Assembly (NCBI GenBank): GCA_027622655.1
Contig: JAQBYI010000027.1
Location: forward strand, 1 to 45,508
Length of the DNA stretch: 45,508 nt
Direction of reading: 5' to 3'
Source: Gemmatimonadota bacterium
GTDB lineage: Bacteria > Gemmatimonadota > Gemmatimonadetes > Gemmatimonadales > Gemmatimonadaceae
Position numbers and translations under genes: made by a program. Shown here piece by piece: positions 8,349 to 16,350 of this stretch. The notes below the pieces were generated by a model. That model was not told the DNA's origin. It saw only the letters and a list, made by a program, of their open reading frames with translations, and ran no database searches. How positions within the stretch are numbered: position 1 is the stretch's first letter; each line of letters begins with the position of its first letter.

Positions 8349-9029
8349 TCAGGCGCCTTCACCGCCGTCACTCCACGTGGGCATCGACGTCCGTTTCCGG
8401 CGCCGACGTTGGCGCCCGTACTTGAGCAGCGTTTCGAGCGACCAGACGCCGGCACGCTCTGCCTCACCAATGAGCCGCACGAGTACCTGCGCCGTGGCAA
8501 ACGCGTCGCCCGCCGCGCGGTGCCGGCTGTCGTTGGAGATTCCATAGTAGGCACACACGGCGTCGAGGTTGCGACGCGGCAGCTGTTTCAGATATAGGCG
8601 CGCCAGTCGCACTGTGCACAGTTGCACCGGAACGAGCGACTCGATTCCGCCCGAGGCCACGCGCGCGAACTCGGTGTTGAGGAACCCCCAGTCGAAGGCT
8701 GCGTTGTGGGCCACAAACACGCGCCCAGCAAGGTGCGCGGCAAGTTCGCCGGCGATCTCCCGAAAGGATGGAGCGTTGCGCACCATTGCGTTGTCGATGC
8801 CCGTCAGTGCCGTGATGACATACGGAATCGGCTGACCCGGATTGACGAGTGAGTCGAAGATCGGCTCGATCGTGCGTCCCAGAACGCGCACCGCCGCGAC
8901 TTCGGTCACCCGGTCGCCACGGCGGGCGCCCGTCCCGGTCGTTTCGACGTCGACCACTACGAATTCGGTCGTACCGAGCGGCGTCCCCTCTTCGTCGCCA
9001 GCTGGCAGGCTATCGCGCGCGGGTGTCAT
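8349..9029 (-). CDS. DEDDh 3'-5' exonuclease (DnaQ / Pol III epsilon-like)
   Basis: A 226-aa exonuclease domain of the DnaQ family. ExoI is VVVDVETTG, ExoII is FVAHNAAFDWGFL and ExoIII is HRAAGDAFAT, giving the four acidic residues and the final His of the DEDDh class. It acts as a 3'-5' nuclease, either as the proofreading subunit of a polymerase or as a stand-alone trimming enzyme; there is no polymerase gene next to it. The ATG at 9029 begins just before the domain. The frame stays open to a TTG at 9113, which would add 28 residues with no family resemblance. It is divergent from rex, so the Rex operator at 9136 lies in a shared upstream region. Confidence 0.88.
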   Translation of the reverse strand: MTPARDSLPAGDEEGTPLGTTEFVVVDVETTGTGARRGDRVTEVAAVRVLGRTIEPIFDSLVNPGQPIPYVITALTGIDNAMVRNAPSFREIAGELAAHLAGRVFVAHNAAFDWGFLNTEFARVASGGIESLVPVQLCTVRLARLYLKQLPRRNLDAVCAYYGISNDSRHRAAGDAFATAQVLVRLIGEAERAGVWSLETLLKYGRQRRRRKRTSMPTWSDGGEGA

Positions 9030-9135
9030 CAACCCGCAATCTGTGCGCTGGCGCCGCTGCGGGTAGCGACACCGCCGCGCAACCAGAAACAACTGGTTAG
9101 TGGTGGCTTCCAAGATTCTGCGCAGCGTGTATATC

Positions 9136-9153
9136 TTGTGAAATCATTCACAA
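9136..9153. promoter_or_regulatory. Rex operator upstream of rex
   Basis: TTGTGAAATCATTCACAA has two perfect 7-bp inverted arms (TTGTGAA / TTCACAA) around four bases, an exact match to the known Rex consensus. It ends 15 bases before the rex GTG start and overlaps a -10-like TATATC at 9130-9135. Binding here would block rex transcription when NADH is low. It could also touch the divergent exonuclease gene. Confidence 0.92.
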
Positions 9154-9168
9154 GCATCCACGCCACTA

Positions 9169-9795
9169 GTGAAGCACATCGCTGAGTCGACCGTTCGACG
9201 CATGTCGCTCTACCTCCGGTTCCTCGAGGATCACCGGCGGCGGGGAAAAGAAACGATTTCCAGTGGCGACCTCGCGGCGCTTGGCGGAACTACGTCCGCT
9301 CAGGTTCGTAAGGATCTCTCGTTCTTCGGATCGTTCGGAACGCGAGGCCTGGGCTATTCGGTGGCCGCACTGTCGCATCGCATTCGCGAGATCCTCGGAC
9401 TCGAGCGCGAGTGGCGTGTGATCATAATAGGCGCCGGGAAGATCGGCGCCGCGCTCGCACAGTACCGCGGATTCGCGGAACGCGGCTTCCACGTCATAGG
9501 CGTTTACGACGTCGATCGAGCACAGATCGGCAAGTCGTTGAACGGCTTGGTGATTCAGGATGAGAGCGCAATGGACGCCGACATTGCGCGTCTCAAGCCG
9601 GACATAGCGCTGATCGCCGTGCCTGCCGAAGCGGCCCAGGCGCTCCTGGACCGAGTTGCCAAGGCAGGCGTTCGCGGCGTTCTCAACTTCGCTCCTACGC
9701 CTCTTCACGCGCCCGAAGGCGTGAAACTGCGTTCGGTGGATATGGCGCTCGAGCTCGAGATCCTCACGTACGCGCTGGTGGGTTCGCAGCACTAG
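9169..9795 (+). CDS. rex: redox-sensing transcriptional repressor Rex
   Basis: A 208-aa Rex protein. The N-terminal winged helix (about 1-80) shows STVRRMSLYLRFLE, LGGTTSAQVRKDLSFFGSFG and the wing G-Y-V-like segment RGLGYSV. A Rossmann domain follows with IIIGAGKIGAAL and an NADH-responsive core (VYDVDRAQIG), then the domain-swap helix at the C terminus. Rex senses the NADH/NAD+ ratio and represses respiratory and fermentative genes when NADH is low. The GTG at 9169 keeps the full first helix. No Shine-Dalgarno is visible, so the transcript may be short-leadered. Autoregulation is indicated by the perfect operator immediately upstream. Confidence 0.96.
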   Translation: MKHIAESTVRRMSLYLRFLEDHRRRGKETISSGDLAALGGTTSAQVRKDLSFFGSFGTRGLGYSVAALSHRIREILGLEREWRVIIIGAGKIGAALAQYRGFAERGFHVIGVYDVDRAQIGKSLNGLVIQDESAMDADIARLKPDIALIAVPAEAAQALLDRVAKAGVRGVLNFAPTPLHAPEGVKLRSVDMALELEILTYALVGSQH

Positions 9796-9818
9796 CGCAG
9801 CACTAGCGCAGCACTAGG
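9786..9818. repeat. 11-bp tandem repeat across the rex stop codon
   Basis: Three copies of GCAGCACTAGC (the last ends in G) at 9786-9796, 9797-9807 and 9808-9818. The rex stop codon TAG is inside the first unit, so the extra copies only lengthen the 3' untranslated gap toward the convergent ksgA. Confidence 0.95.
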
Positions 9819-9824
9819 TGCCTG

Positions 9825-10652
9825 CTACGCGCGAAGCGCTTCGAGCAGTCGCGCGAAATCCGCCGGCGTGAGCACTTCGGGCCGATCGGTCGCCCGAATG
9901 CCGGCACGCTCGAGCACCGCCGCCGCCGTCGTCGCATCGAGCGAACACGCAGCACGCACCGCGCGCAGCATCTGCTTGCGCCTGTACGAAAAGAGCCCCT
10001 GCACCAGCGACCGGTACGCCGCCTGACGTTCGGGTGTGACGTCCGGCGTTTCGCGCGGAACGACCCGAATGACAGCGCTCTCGACTTTGGGCGGCGGTGA
10101 AAATGAACCGGCGGAGACACGAAAAAGCACCTCGATATTCGCCACCGCCTGCGCATTCGCCGAAAGCGCGCCGTACTCCTTGCTCCCCGGGGGCGCGCCG
10201 AGTCGGTCGGCCACTTCACGCTGCACGAGGAAAACCATTCGACGCGCGCGCGGCGGCTCGAGCGCCTTGAACAGGATGGGCGTCGTGATGTTGTACGGAA
10301 TGTTTCCCACCAGCAGGAATGGCGGCGTCACGGTCGCGGCTACGTCGAGATCGAGCACGTCGCCTTCAACGAGCCGAAACTCGTGTCGACCGGCGTGGCG
10401 CGCGCGCAGACCGGCGGCGAGTTCGCGGTCCACTTCCACCGCGATGAGCATTCCCGCTGAACCGACGCGTGCGAGGAGTTGTTCGGTGAGTGCGCCGCGC
10501 CCCGGTCCGATCTCGAGCACCGTGTCGCCGGCTTCAATTCCAGCTGCGGCGGCAATCCGCGCGAGGATTCGCGGATCCGTCAGGAAGTGCTGCCCGTAGC
10601 GCCTGCGCGGCTGCGCCGCCTGTTGCTCGCCCGGGGCGTCCCTCCTTACCAC
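9825..10652 (-). CDS. rsmA: 16S rRNA (adenine1518/1519-N6)-dimethyltransferase
   Basis: A 275-aa KsgA/RsmA enzyme that dimethylates two adjacent adenines near the 3' end of 16S rRNA during 30S assembly. The characteristic RYGQHFLTD comes first, then the SAM site LEIGPGRGALTE, the acidic VEGDVLDLD and the catalytic motif NIPYNITTP. The C-terminal helical domain has the FSYRRKQML signature. The start is uncertain: GTG at 10652 lies 8 bases after the stop of the upstream phosphatase gene and is the last start codon before the conserved block. It is the final gene of the leftward row and converges with rex. Confidence 0.93.
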   Translation of the reverse strand: MVRRDAPGEQQAAQPRRRYGQHFLTDPRILARIAAAAGIEAGDTVLEIGPGRGALTEQLLARVGSAGMLIAVEVDRELAAGLRARHAGRHEFRLVEGDVLDLDVAATVTPPFLLVGNIPYNITTPILFKALEPPRARRMVFLVQREVADRLGAPPGSKEYGALSANAQAVANIEVLFRVSAGSFSPPPKVESAVIRVVPRETPDVTPERQAAYRSLVQGLFSYRRKQMLRAVRAACSLDATTAAAVLERAGIRATDRPEVLTPADFARLLEALRA

Positions 10653-10662
10653 GCGGACGCCG

Positions 10663-11958
10663 TCAGGTTCGCAACACGAGCAGCGCCTGATCGTCGGGCG
10701 CTGGCATCCCGCCCATGTGCCCCTCGAGCAGAGCGAACACTCCGTCAACCACACGCTCCGGCGTTTCCGCACGCCGCGCGGACACAACCTCAAGCACGCG
10801 AGCCTCGCCCAGCGTGTGGCCCTCGGCGTCGCGCGCGTCGCACACTCCGTCTGTGAAAAGCACGAGCGTGTCGCTGCCGGCCGCCCATGGGCGCACCGAT
10901 TCGTGCGGAGCGCCCGACGACATGCCGAGAGGCGGGTCGGTCGCCGCGAGGCGTTCGAGTTCGCCGTCGGCCGTGAGCACGAACGCGTGTGGCTGGCCCG
11001 CATTGACCCACCGAACTTCAGCTGCGGCGGGATCGATCACGGCGTAGCACAGCGCGAGAAACATCTCAGTGTCGTGCAACTCGTCGGCAATGGTTGCCAG
11101 GAGCGCCGCGACCGTCGCGGACGGGCTCTGGCCGCGCTGCGCATGAATCACCATGGCGCTCATCGTGAGCGCCATGATCAACGCCGCCTGATACCCGTGA
11201 CTCGACACATCGCCCATCAGCACGCCCACGCGGCCGTTGCCGAGCCGGAACAGGTGGTAGAAATCGCCGCCGACGCTGCGCGCAGGTTCCACGCGCGCAG
11301 CGCAAGTCGCGTCGGGGGCAACCACGGACGGAGCCGGCAGCAGGCGCATCTGCAGGTCGTGGGCGAGCTGCATTTCATGCTCGAGTCGCTCCTGAGCAAC
11401 CGACGCGCGAACCAGTTTCGTAATCCGGATCGCCGATCCGATCTGCGAGGCGATCGCGGCCGTCAGTTTCTGATCGCCCGCCGTGAACACCTTGTCGTAG
11501 CGCGGCGCTGAAAGCGTCACGACTCCGAGCCCGACGGGTCCGTTGGGTGCGGTCCAGGTGATGGGCACCCCAAGGGCAGCGCCGCGGCGCACGGGAACTT
11601 CGTGCGGAGAAATCCCCTCCTTGTCGGCAAAGAGGCGCGGCGTAGCGTCGCGAAAGACCTGGGCCGCAACCGACTCGGTATCGTCGATCCCGATCCCCTG
11701 AATGTCCTGGGGCGCGGCTCCCCGGGCGGCGATGGGCACGAGCAGACCGCGGTTCGCGTCGTGCAAATAGATCGCTCCGAGATCGGCCCCGACGGTGTCG
11801 GAAATCTCGGTGAGAATCGTCGCCGCGGCATCTTCGAGATTGACCGTTCGGCCAAGAATCTCGCCAATCGAGTAGAGGAGATTTATCTCTTCCCAGCTCT
11901 CGCTCAGCGCCTTCGACGCGAGACGGATTTCGGTGCGGGCGCGTTCGAGTTCGTCCAT
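10663..11958 (-). CDS. GAF-domain PP2C/SpoIIE phosphatase (RsbU-like)
   Basis: A 431-aa protein with a GAF sensory domain (about 40-190) followed by a PP2C-type SpoIIE phosphatase domain (about 215-431). Metal-binding acidic residues can be seen in SVGGDFYHLF, LMGDVSSHG, LFTDGVCDARD and DDQALLVL. Proteins of this type dephosphorylate a STAS-domain antagonist such as the one encoded two genes upstream, so that it captures the anti-sigma kinase. A short coiled stretch precedes the GAF domain; no membrane segment is present, so the signal is cytoplasmic. The ATG at 11958 is five bases after the rsbW-like stop; the longer open frame upstream is a shadow of that gene. Confidence 0.9.
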   Translation of the reverse strand: MDELERARTEIRLASKALSESWEEINLLYSIGEILGRTVNLEDAAATILTEISDTVGADLGAIYLHDANRGLLVPIAARGAAPQDIQGIGIDDTESVAAQVFRDATPRLFADKEGISPHEVPVRRGAALGVPITWTAPNGPVGLGVVTLSAPRYDKVFTAGDQKLTAAIASQIGSAIRITKLVRASVAQERLEHEMQLAHDLQMRLLPAPSVVAPDATCAARVEPARSVGGDFYHLFRLGNGRVGVLMGDVSSHGYQAALIMALTMSAMVIHAQRGQSPSATVAALLATIADELHDTEMFLALCYAVIDPAAAEVRWVNAGQPHAFVLTADGELERLAATDPPLGMSSGAPHESVRPWAAGSDTLVLFTDGVCDARDAEGHTLGEARVLEVVSARRAETPERVVDGVFALLEGHMGGMPAPDDQALLVLRT

Positions 11959-11963
11959 GGCGG

Positions 11964-12383
11964 CTAGGCCCTGATCAGCACCAGGCGCACAACGTTGCCA
12001 CCATCCGTGAAGCGCTCGACTCGATCCATGAGTTTGTCCATCAGAAAAAGGCCGCGCCCATCTTCGCGTCCCAGGTTCTCCGGGAGCGTGGCGTCTTCCG
12101 TGCATCTCGCGAGATCGAATCCGTCACCCTCATCGCGAACCTCGGCCACGAGCTGCGTGTCGTCAATCTGAATGCGGAGCGTTACCGCGCGCGTGCGAAC
12201 ATCGCCGTTGCCGCGCAGAATCGCATTCGAGAGTGCCTCGGTCAGCGCCACCGGCAAGTTCAGCGCCAGGTGACGCCGCGAGAACGCGCGTTCCTGACAA
12301 CGCTGCACGACCTGCCCCACGATTCCTTCGATGTATTGGACGTCGCTCGGGATGCGAAAGTCCAGCGACTCCCCGAGGGCCAT
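11964..12383 (-). CDS. anti-sigma factor serine kinase (RsbW-like)
   Basis: A 139-aa HATPase of the RsbW/SpoIIAB class. The N box is ALTEALSNAILRGN, the G1 box DEGDGFD and the G2 box GRGLFLM. Such kinases bind a sigma factor or phosphorylate a STAS antagonist on serine. The ATG directly abuts the stop of the STAS gene upstream, and the phosphatase gene follows, giving the usual antagonist-kinase-phosphatase order. The sigma factor it controls is not encoded in this window. Confidence 0.92.
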   Translation of the reverse strand: MALGESLDFRIPSDVQYIEGIVGQVVQRCQERAFSRRHLALNLPVALTEALSNAILRGNGDVRTRAVTLRIQIDDTQLVAEVRDEGDGFDLARCTEDATLPENLGREDGRGLFLMDKLMDRVERFTDGGNVVRLVLIRA

Positions 12384-12716
12384 TCAGAAACTCTCGAGGG
12401 CCGTTTCTCTCGTCTTGGAAATCTGGAAGAGCGTGTCGAGCTTTGTGAGCTCGAACAGGGTCTGCAGTTCATCGTGCAGGTTCGCGAGTCGCAACTCTCC
12501 GCCGGAGTCGCGAATCCGCTTCGACAGCGAGACGAGCACGCCGAGACCGGAACTATCGATATATCCCGTGCGCGCAAAGTCGATCAGGATCTTCTTCGCA
12601 CCCTTCTCCACCTCGTCAAGGACTTTCTGCTTGAGGTCCTGGCGGTTGCCGACGATGAGCTGGCCTTCAACCTCGACGACGGTGACATCGGCCTGTTTCG
12701 AGACGGTGAAGCTCAT
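12384..12716 (-). CDS. STAS-domain anti-sigma factor antagonist (RsbV-like)
   Basis: A 110-aa STAS domain beginning MSFTVSKQADVTVVEVEG. The phospho-acceptor serine sits in the DSSGLGVLV loop. When unphosphorylated it binds the RsbW-like kinase and frees the sigma factor. The ATG at 12716 is preferred, with a GGAG 11 bases upstream; the longer frame has no family resemblance. Sixty bases separate it from coaD, enough for an extra promoter. Confidence 0.92.
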   Translation of the reverse strand: MSFTVSKQADVTVVEVEGQLIVGNRQDLKQKVLDEVEKGAKKILIDFARTGYIDSSGLGVLVSLSKRIRDSGGELRLANLHDELQTLFELTKLDTLFQISKTRETALESF

Positions 12717-12775
12717 GGGGGGTTCGGCTCCGTGACAGTGGTTCGGGAAGAATACTACAACAGCGAGTGTACAGT

Positions 12776-13261
12776 TCACCCGGTTTTGTACTTGCCCTTC
12801 AGCGCGGCGTCCACCGCCGGGTGCACCAGACTGGTGACGTCTCCCCCGTGGCGCGCGACCTCCCGCACGAGGCTCGAACTTACGTGCGTCGTGTCGAGCG
12901 ACGGAATCATGAATACCGTTTCGATTTCCGCACCGAGATGTCGGTTCATCAGTGCCATCTGGTACTCATACTCAAAGTCGCTCACGGCACGGAGGCCCCG
13001 GATAATCATGCGAATGCCGGCGCCCCGAGCGAAGTCCACCAACAGACCGTCGAAACTCCGCACCTCGACGCGAGACTCGCTCTCCATCGCGCTCTTGATC
13101 AGATCGACCCGCTCCTCCAAGGTGAAAAGCGGCGCCTTTCCCGAGTTCGTCGCCACGGCAACCACGAGATGGTCCACGAACCCCAGGCTCCGCCTGATGA
13201 GGTCGGTGTGCCCGTTGGTGATCGGGTCGAAGCTTCCGGCGTAGAGTGCAAGCGTGGGCAT
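12776..13261 (-). CDS. coaD: phosphopantetheine adenylyltransferase
   Basis: A 161-aa CoaD, which transfers AMP to 4'-phosphopantetheine in coenzyme A synthesis. The nucleotidyltransferase motif is GSFDPITNGHTD (T/HxGH form), with IIRGLRAVSDFEYE and the ISSSLVRE-like VSSSLVRE near the C terminus. Length is standard. The ATG at 13261 lies 17 bases after the rsmD stop; the common rsmD-coaD pairing is kept. Confidence 0.96.
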   Translation of the reverse strand: MPTLALYAGSFDPITNGHTDLIRRSLGFVDHLVVAVATNSGKAPLFTLEERVDLIKSAMESESRVEVRSFDGLLVDFARGAGIRMIIRGLRAVSDFEYEYQMALMNRHLGAEIETVFMIPSLDTTHVSSSLVREVARHGGDVTSLVHPAVDAALKGKYKTG

Positions 13262-13278
13262 GTGACGGAATCCGTGGG

Positions 13279-13842
13279 TTACGACCGATAGAACGTAACG
13301 GCGGTGTCGCCGTAGCGACGCACGTCGTGGCTGCTGGGCAACGTAAGCGTGGCTTCGTGCTCGATCCCCAAGATCGTCGCGAACGGCGCCTCCAGCCACT
13401 CGCGCGCCACTGCGATCGCGAGGTCGGTGTGGTACGGAGGGTCGGCGAATGCGACGTCGTAGGGCCGCCCGGGCGCAGTGAGATCGGCTGTTTGGCCCAG
13501 GCCCGCCGATGTTGCCCGCCCCACGCGCCCTGCAAACAGCACCGCGTCGTCGCGATGAACGGCGCATCGGTCTCCGGCGCCGAGCGCTGCGATATTCGCG
13601 TCGAGCGTTCGGATCGTGCTCGGAGATTGTTCCACGAAGTCCACGAAATCGGCCCCACGCGACAGGGCCTCCAGTCCGAGCGCTCCGGTGCCGGCGAACA
13701 GATCGAGAACGCGGGCCCCTGCCAGCACGGGATGGACGATGCTCATCCACGCCTCACGCGCACGGTCGGTCGTGGGACGCACTGCCCTGCCTTTGGGTGC
13801 CGCGATGCGGCGTCCGCCCCACTCACCGGCGATGATTCGCAT
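13279..13842 (-). CDS. rsmD: 16S rRNA (guanine966-N2)-methyltransferase
   Basis: A 187-aa RsmD. It begins MRIIAGEWGGRRI, then VRPTTDRAREAWMSI, the SAM motif VLDLFAGTGALGLEAL, and the catalytic DPPY in FADPPYHTD. It modifies G966 of 16S rRNA in the assembled 30S head. It is 50 bases from recJ and 17 from coaD in the same leftward row. Confidence 0.95.
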   Translation of the reverse strand: MRIIAGEWGGRRIAAPKGRAVRPTTDRAREAWMSIVHPVLAGARVLDLFAGTGALGLEALSRGADFVDFVEQSPSTIRTLDANIAALGAGDRCAVHRDDAVLFAGRVGRATSAGLGQTADLTAPGRPYDVAFADPPYHTDLAIAVAREWLEAPFATILGIEHEATLTLPSSHDVRRYGDTAVTFYRS

Positions 13843-13892
13843 CTCGCGCTCAGGCCGAGTGGCGTTGACTGACGGAGGTCATCGGCACTGCG

Positions 13893-15611
13893 TCAGGCCG
13901 CCGGCCTAAAGTCCACGATGCCGAGCTGCAGACGGTCGGCCCCGCGAAACGTGTTGCGTTCGAGCTTGTAGGCGAGATCCACGGTTGCGCCGGCGCGCAG
14001 CACGCTCGCCCTTGGCGCCAGGCCCCAGCCAACAGCTTCGATCGGGCCACCCGGCGCGTCCACCATGCATTTCACCCCGTCGGCCCCGATTCGCGTGGCC
14101 GAGGTCGCCAGCCGAACGCCGCGCGCCGAGAACGTGGGTCCAGGATTGCCCACTCCGAACGGCTCGAAATGCCGCAACGCGCGCTCCATCTCAACCGTGG
14201 CATTGGCGAGCGGGAGCTCGAGGTCCACGCGCACGACACGCATCAAATCATCAGCCGTGAGCCGTTCGCGGGCCACTTCATTGAACCGTTCGGCGAATTC
14301 GTCCATTCGGGACGGCTCGATCGTCAGGCCCGCGGCAGCGCGATGCCCACCGTACTTCACGAGCAGTTCGGCGCAACTCGTGAGCGCAGCGTGTAGATCG
14401 AACGCAGGAATCGAGCGTCCCGAGCCCTTGCCCACGCCGTCGTTTACAGCAACGAGGAACGCGGGGCGCCCCGTCTGTTCCACCACGCGCGACGCAACAA
14501 TCCCGATGACACCCGGATGCCACGACGTGTCGGCAAGTGCAATGCCCCACGTCGAGTCGGCGTCGAGCGCGTCCACGCGTCGCAGCACACCGTCGAGTAT
14601 GGTGCGGTCGAGTTCCTGGCGTTCACGGTTTCGTTCTTCGCAGTGACGGGCAATCGACAGCGCCTCGTCGTCGCGCTCGGTAAGCAGCAGGTCCACGCCC
14701 AGCAGGGCGCTGTCGATGCGCCCAAGAGCGTTGAGGCGCGGCGCGAGAATGAATCCCACGCGCCCGACGGTGATTTCCTTGCCGTCGAGTCCGGACGAGC
14801 GAATAAGCGCGCGCAGTCCGAGATTTTTGGTTTCGCGCATCAACGCCAGGCCTCGCCGCACGAAGACGCGATTCTCGCCTCGCAACGGCGCAACATCGGC
14901 GACGGTCGCGAGCGCCACGAGGTCGAGCTGGTTGAGCACGACGTTCTGGTTGCCGCCCAGTGCGGTCGTCAGAGCCGTAGCGAGCTTGAAGGCGACGCCC
15001 ACGGCAGCGAGATCCTTGTCGGGCGATGTGTCATCAACCCGCCGAGGATTGAGTATGGCCACTGCCTGCGGGAGTTCCGGGCCGGGGAGGTGATGGTCTG
15101 AGATAATCAGGTCGATCCCCGCCGCTGCGAGATCGCGGCCGGCCTGCACTGCCGTTGTTCCACAATCACACGTGAGTACCAGACCCGCCCCCACGCTGCG
15201 AGCTGCCTCGACACCGGCTGGGCCGAGATCGTATCCGTCCCGCGTGCGGTCAGGAATGAACGGTGTCACCCGCGCGCCGAGCCCACGCAGCGTTCGCGTC
15301 AGCAGCGCCGTGGAGCACATGCCGTCCACATCGTAGTCTCCATGGACCACGATCATTTCACCGTCGCGGACGGCGCGCGAAAGACGATCAACCGCGTCAG
15401 CCATCCCGGCCATCAGCCCCGGCTCGTGCAGCTGGTCGAGGTCCGGCCGCAGGAATCGCTTTGCGCCGGCCTCCGCCCCGTGCCCGCGTGCCACGAGTAA
15501 CTGGGCGAGCGTTGGCGGAATCGAGAGCGCCGACGCCAACGCTTCCGCCGCGGCTGCATCAGGTGGCGCTGACGCTTCCCAGCGTGCGTCCGGCCTTCGT
15601 CGCAGCGTCAC
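13893..15611 (-). CDS. recJ: single-stranded-DNA-specific exonuclease RecJ
   Basis: A 572-aa RecJ, the 5'-3' single-strand exonuclease of recombination and mismatch repair. The DHH-family motifs are VVHGDYDVDGMCS (motif I), CDCGTT (motif II) and IISDHHLPG (motif III). The DHHA1 domain carries VKYGGHRAAAGLTI, and an OB fold closes the protein. The GTG at 15611 overlaps the stop of the upstream zinc-ribbon gene as GTGA, which decides the start over a longer ATG frame. Other repair genes (mutS2, dnaG) lie upstream in the same row. Confidence 0.95.
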   Translation of the reverse strand: MTLRRRPDARWEASAPPDAAAAEALASALSIPPTLAQLLVARGHGAEAGAKRFLRPDLDQLHEPGLMAGMADAVDRLSRAVRDGEMIVVHGDYDVDGMCSTALLTRTLRGLGARVTPFIPDRTRDGYDLGPAGVEAARSVGAGLVLTCDCGTTAVQAGRDLAAAGIDLIISDHHLPGPELPQAVAILNPRRVDDTSPDKDLAAVGVAFKLATALTTALGGNQNVVLNQLDLVALATVADVAPLRGENRVFVRRGLALMRETKNLGLRALIRSSGLDGKEITVGRVGFILAPRLNALGRIDSALLGVDLLLTERDDEALSIARHCEERNRERQELDRTILDGVLRRVDALDADSTWGIALADTSWHPGVIGIVASRVVEQTGRPAFLVAVNDGVGKGSGRSIPAFDLHAALTSCAELLVKYGGHRAAAGLTIEPSRMDEFAERFNEVARERLTADDLMRVVRVDLELPLANATVEMERALRHFEPFGVGNPGPTFSARGVRLATSATRIGADGVKCMVDAPGGPIEAVGWGLAPRASVLRAGATVDLAYKLERNTFRGADRLQLGIVDFRPAA

Positions 15612-16315
15612 GCGGGCGTGAAGTACATCAGCACGCCGCAGCCCTCGCACAACTCAATCGCCGCAGTGGTGCTCATCGTGTGCCGGCGTTGCATGGGAAT
15701 CGCAGTGTCGCAGTTGCCACACGACATGCCGCGCATCGCGAACACGGCTTCGACGCGTTTGCGTCCGCGAATCCGGTCGTATCGCGACCGTAGCTCGGCG
15801 GGCACCACATCTGCCTTCGCCGCGCGACTCTGGCGCGCCTTGGCGAGATCAACGTCAATCGTTCCGCGCTGTTCGGCCACTTCGTTCCGCGCAACTTCCT
15901 GTTCGGCCTCGATCGTCGCGAGCTCGGCGCGCTGACCCGCGAGGGCGGCCCGCAGTTCTTCGAGGCGCCGGTTCACTGCGAGCAGGTCGCTCTCTTCACT
16001 CGACACGATTCGCTTGGCCTGCTCCATCTGCGCTGCGGCGGCCGTAGCCTGCTTGAGCGTCTTGACCGCGTCCATCGCGGTCTGGTTGTGCTCAATGAGC
16101 AGCCTGTGCTCGGCAATCTTGTCGCGGAGGAAGGCCTGTTTTTCCTCTTCGGCCACAACGCCAGCCTCCGCTCGCCCGATGGCCTGATTGAGCCGTTCGC
16201 AGCGCGCGTCGAGTTCGCGCATGCGGGGTTCGAGCGCTGCGAGTTGCGCCTCATACCCATGTATCACCACGTCGTCCTCCTGCAACGACAACAACGCCTG
16301 CAGTTGCGTCAACAC
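15608..16315 (-). CDS. coiled-coil protein with C4 zinc ribbon
   Basis: A 235-aa protein with a long antiparallel coiled coil (about 1-170) and a C-terminal zinc ribbon, CGNC near residue 195 and CEGC near residue 225. This is the layout of the widespread C4-type zinc-ribbon family (zf-RING_7). Its molecular role is not established; a nucleic-acid or ribosome-linked function is often supposed. The GTG at 16315 lies five bases after a GGAGG; a TTG three bases on is an alternative. It is coupled to recJ by a four-base overlap and begins 35 bases after dnaG. Confidence 0.88.
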   Translation of the reverse strand: MLTQLQALLSLQEDDVVIHGYEAQLAALEPRMRELDARCERLNQAIGRAEAGVVAEEEKQAFLRDKIAEHRLLIEHNQTAMDAVKTLKQATAAAAQMEQAKRIVSSEESDLLAVNRRLEELRAALAGQRAELATIEAEQEVARNEVAEQRGTIDVDLAKARQSRAAKADVVPAELRSRYDRIRGRKRVEAVFAMRGMSCGNCDTAIPMQRRHTMSTTAAIELCEGCGVLMYFTPA

Positions 16316-16350
16316 TACTCCCTCCGGGAATGGATGTTCATTTCGTACCT

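Noticed and set aside
9081-9098. AACCAG-N6-CTGGTT inverted repeat before the exonuclease gene, as an operator
   Set aside because: The arms are only six bases and match no known regulator; it may be chance.
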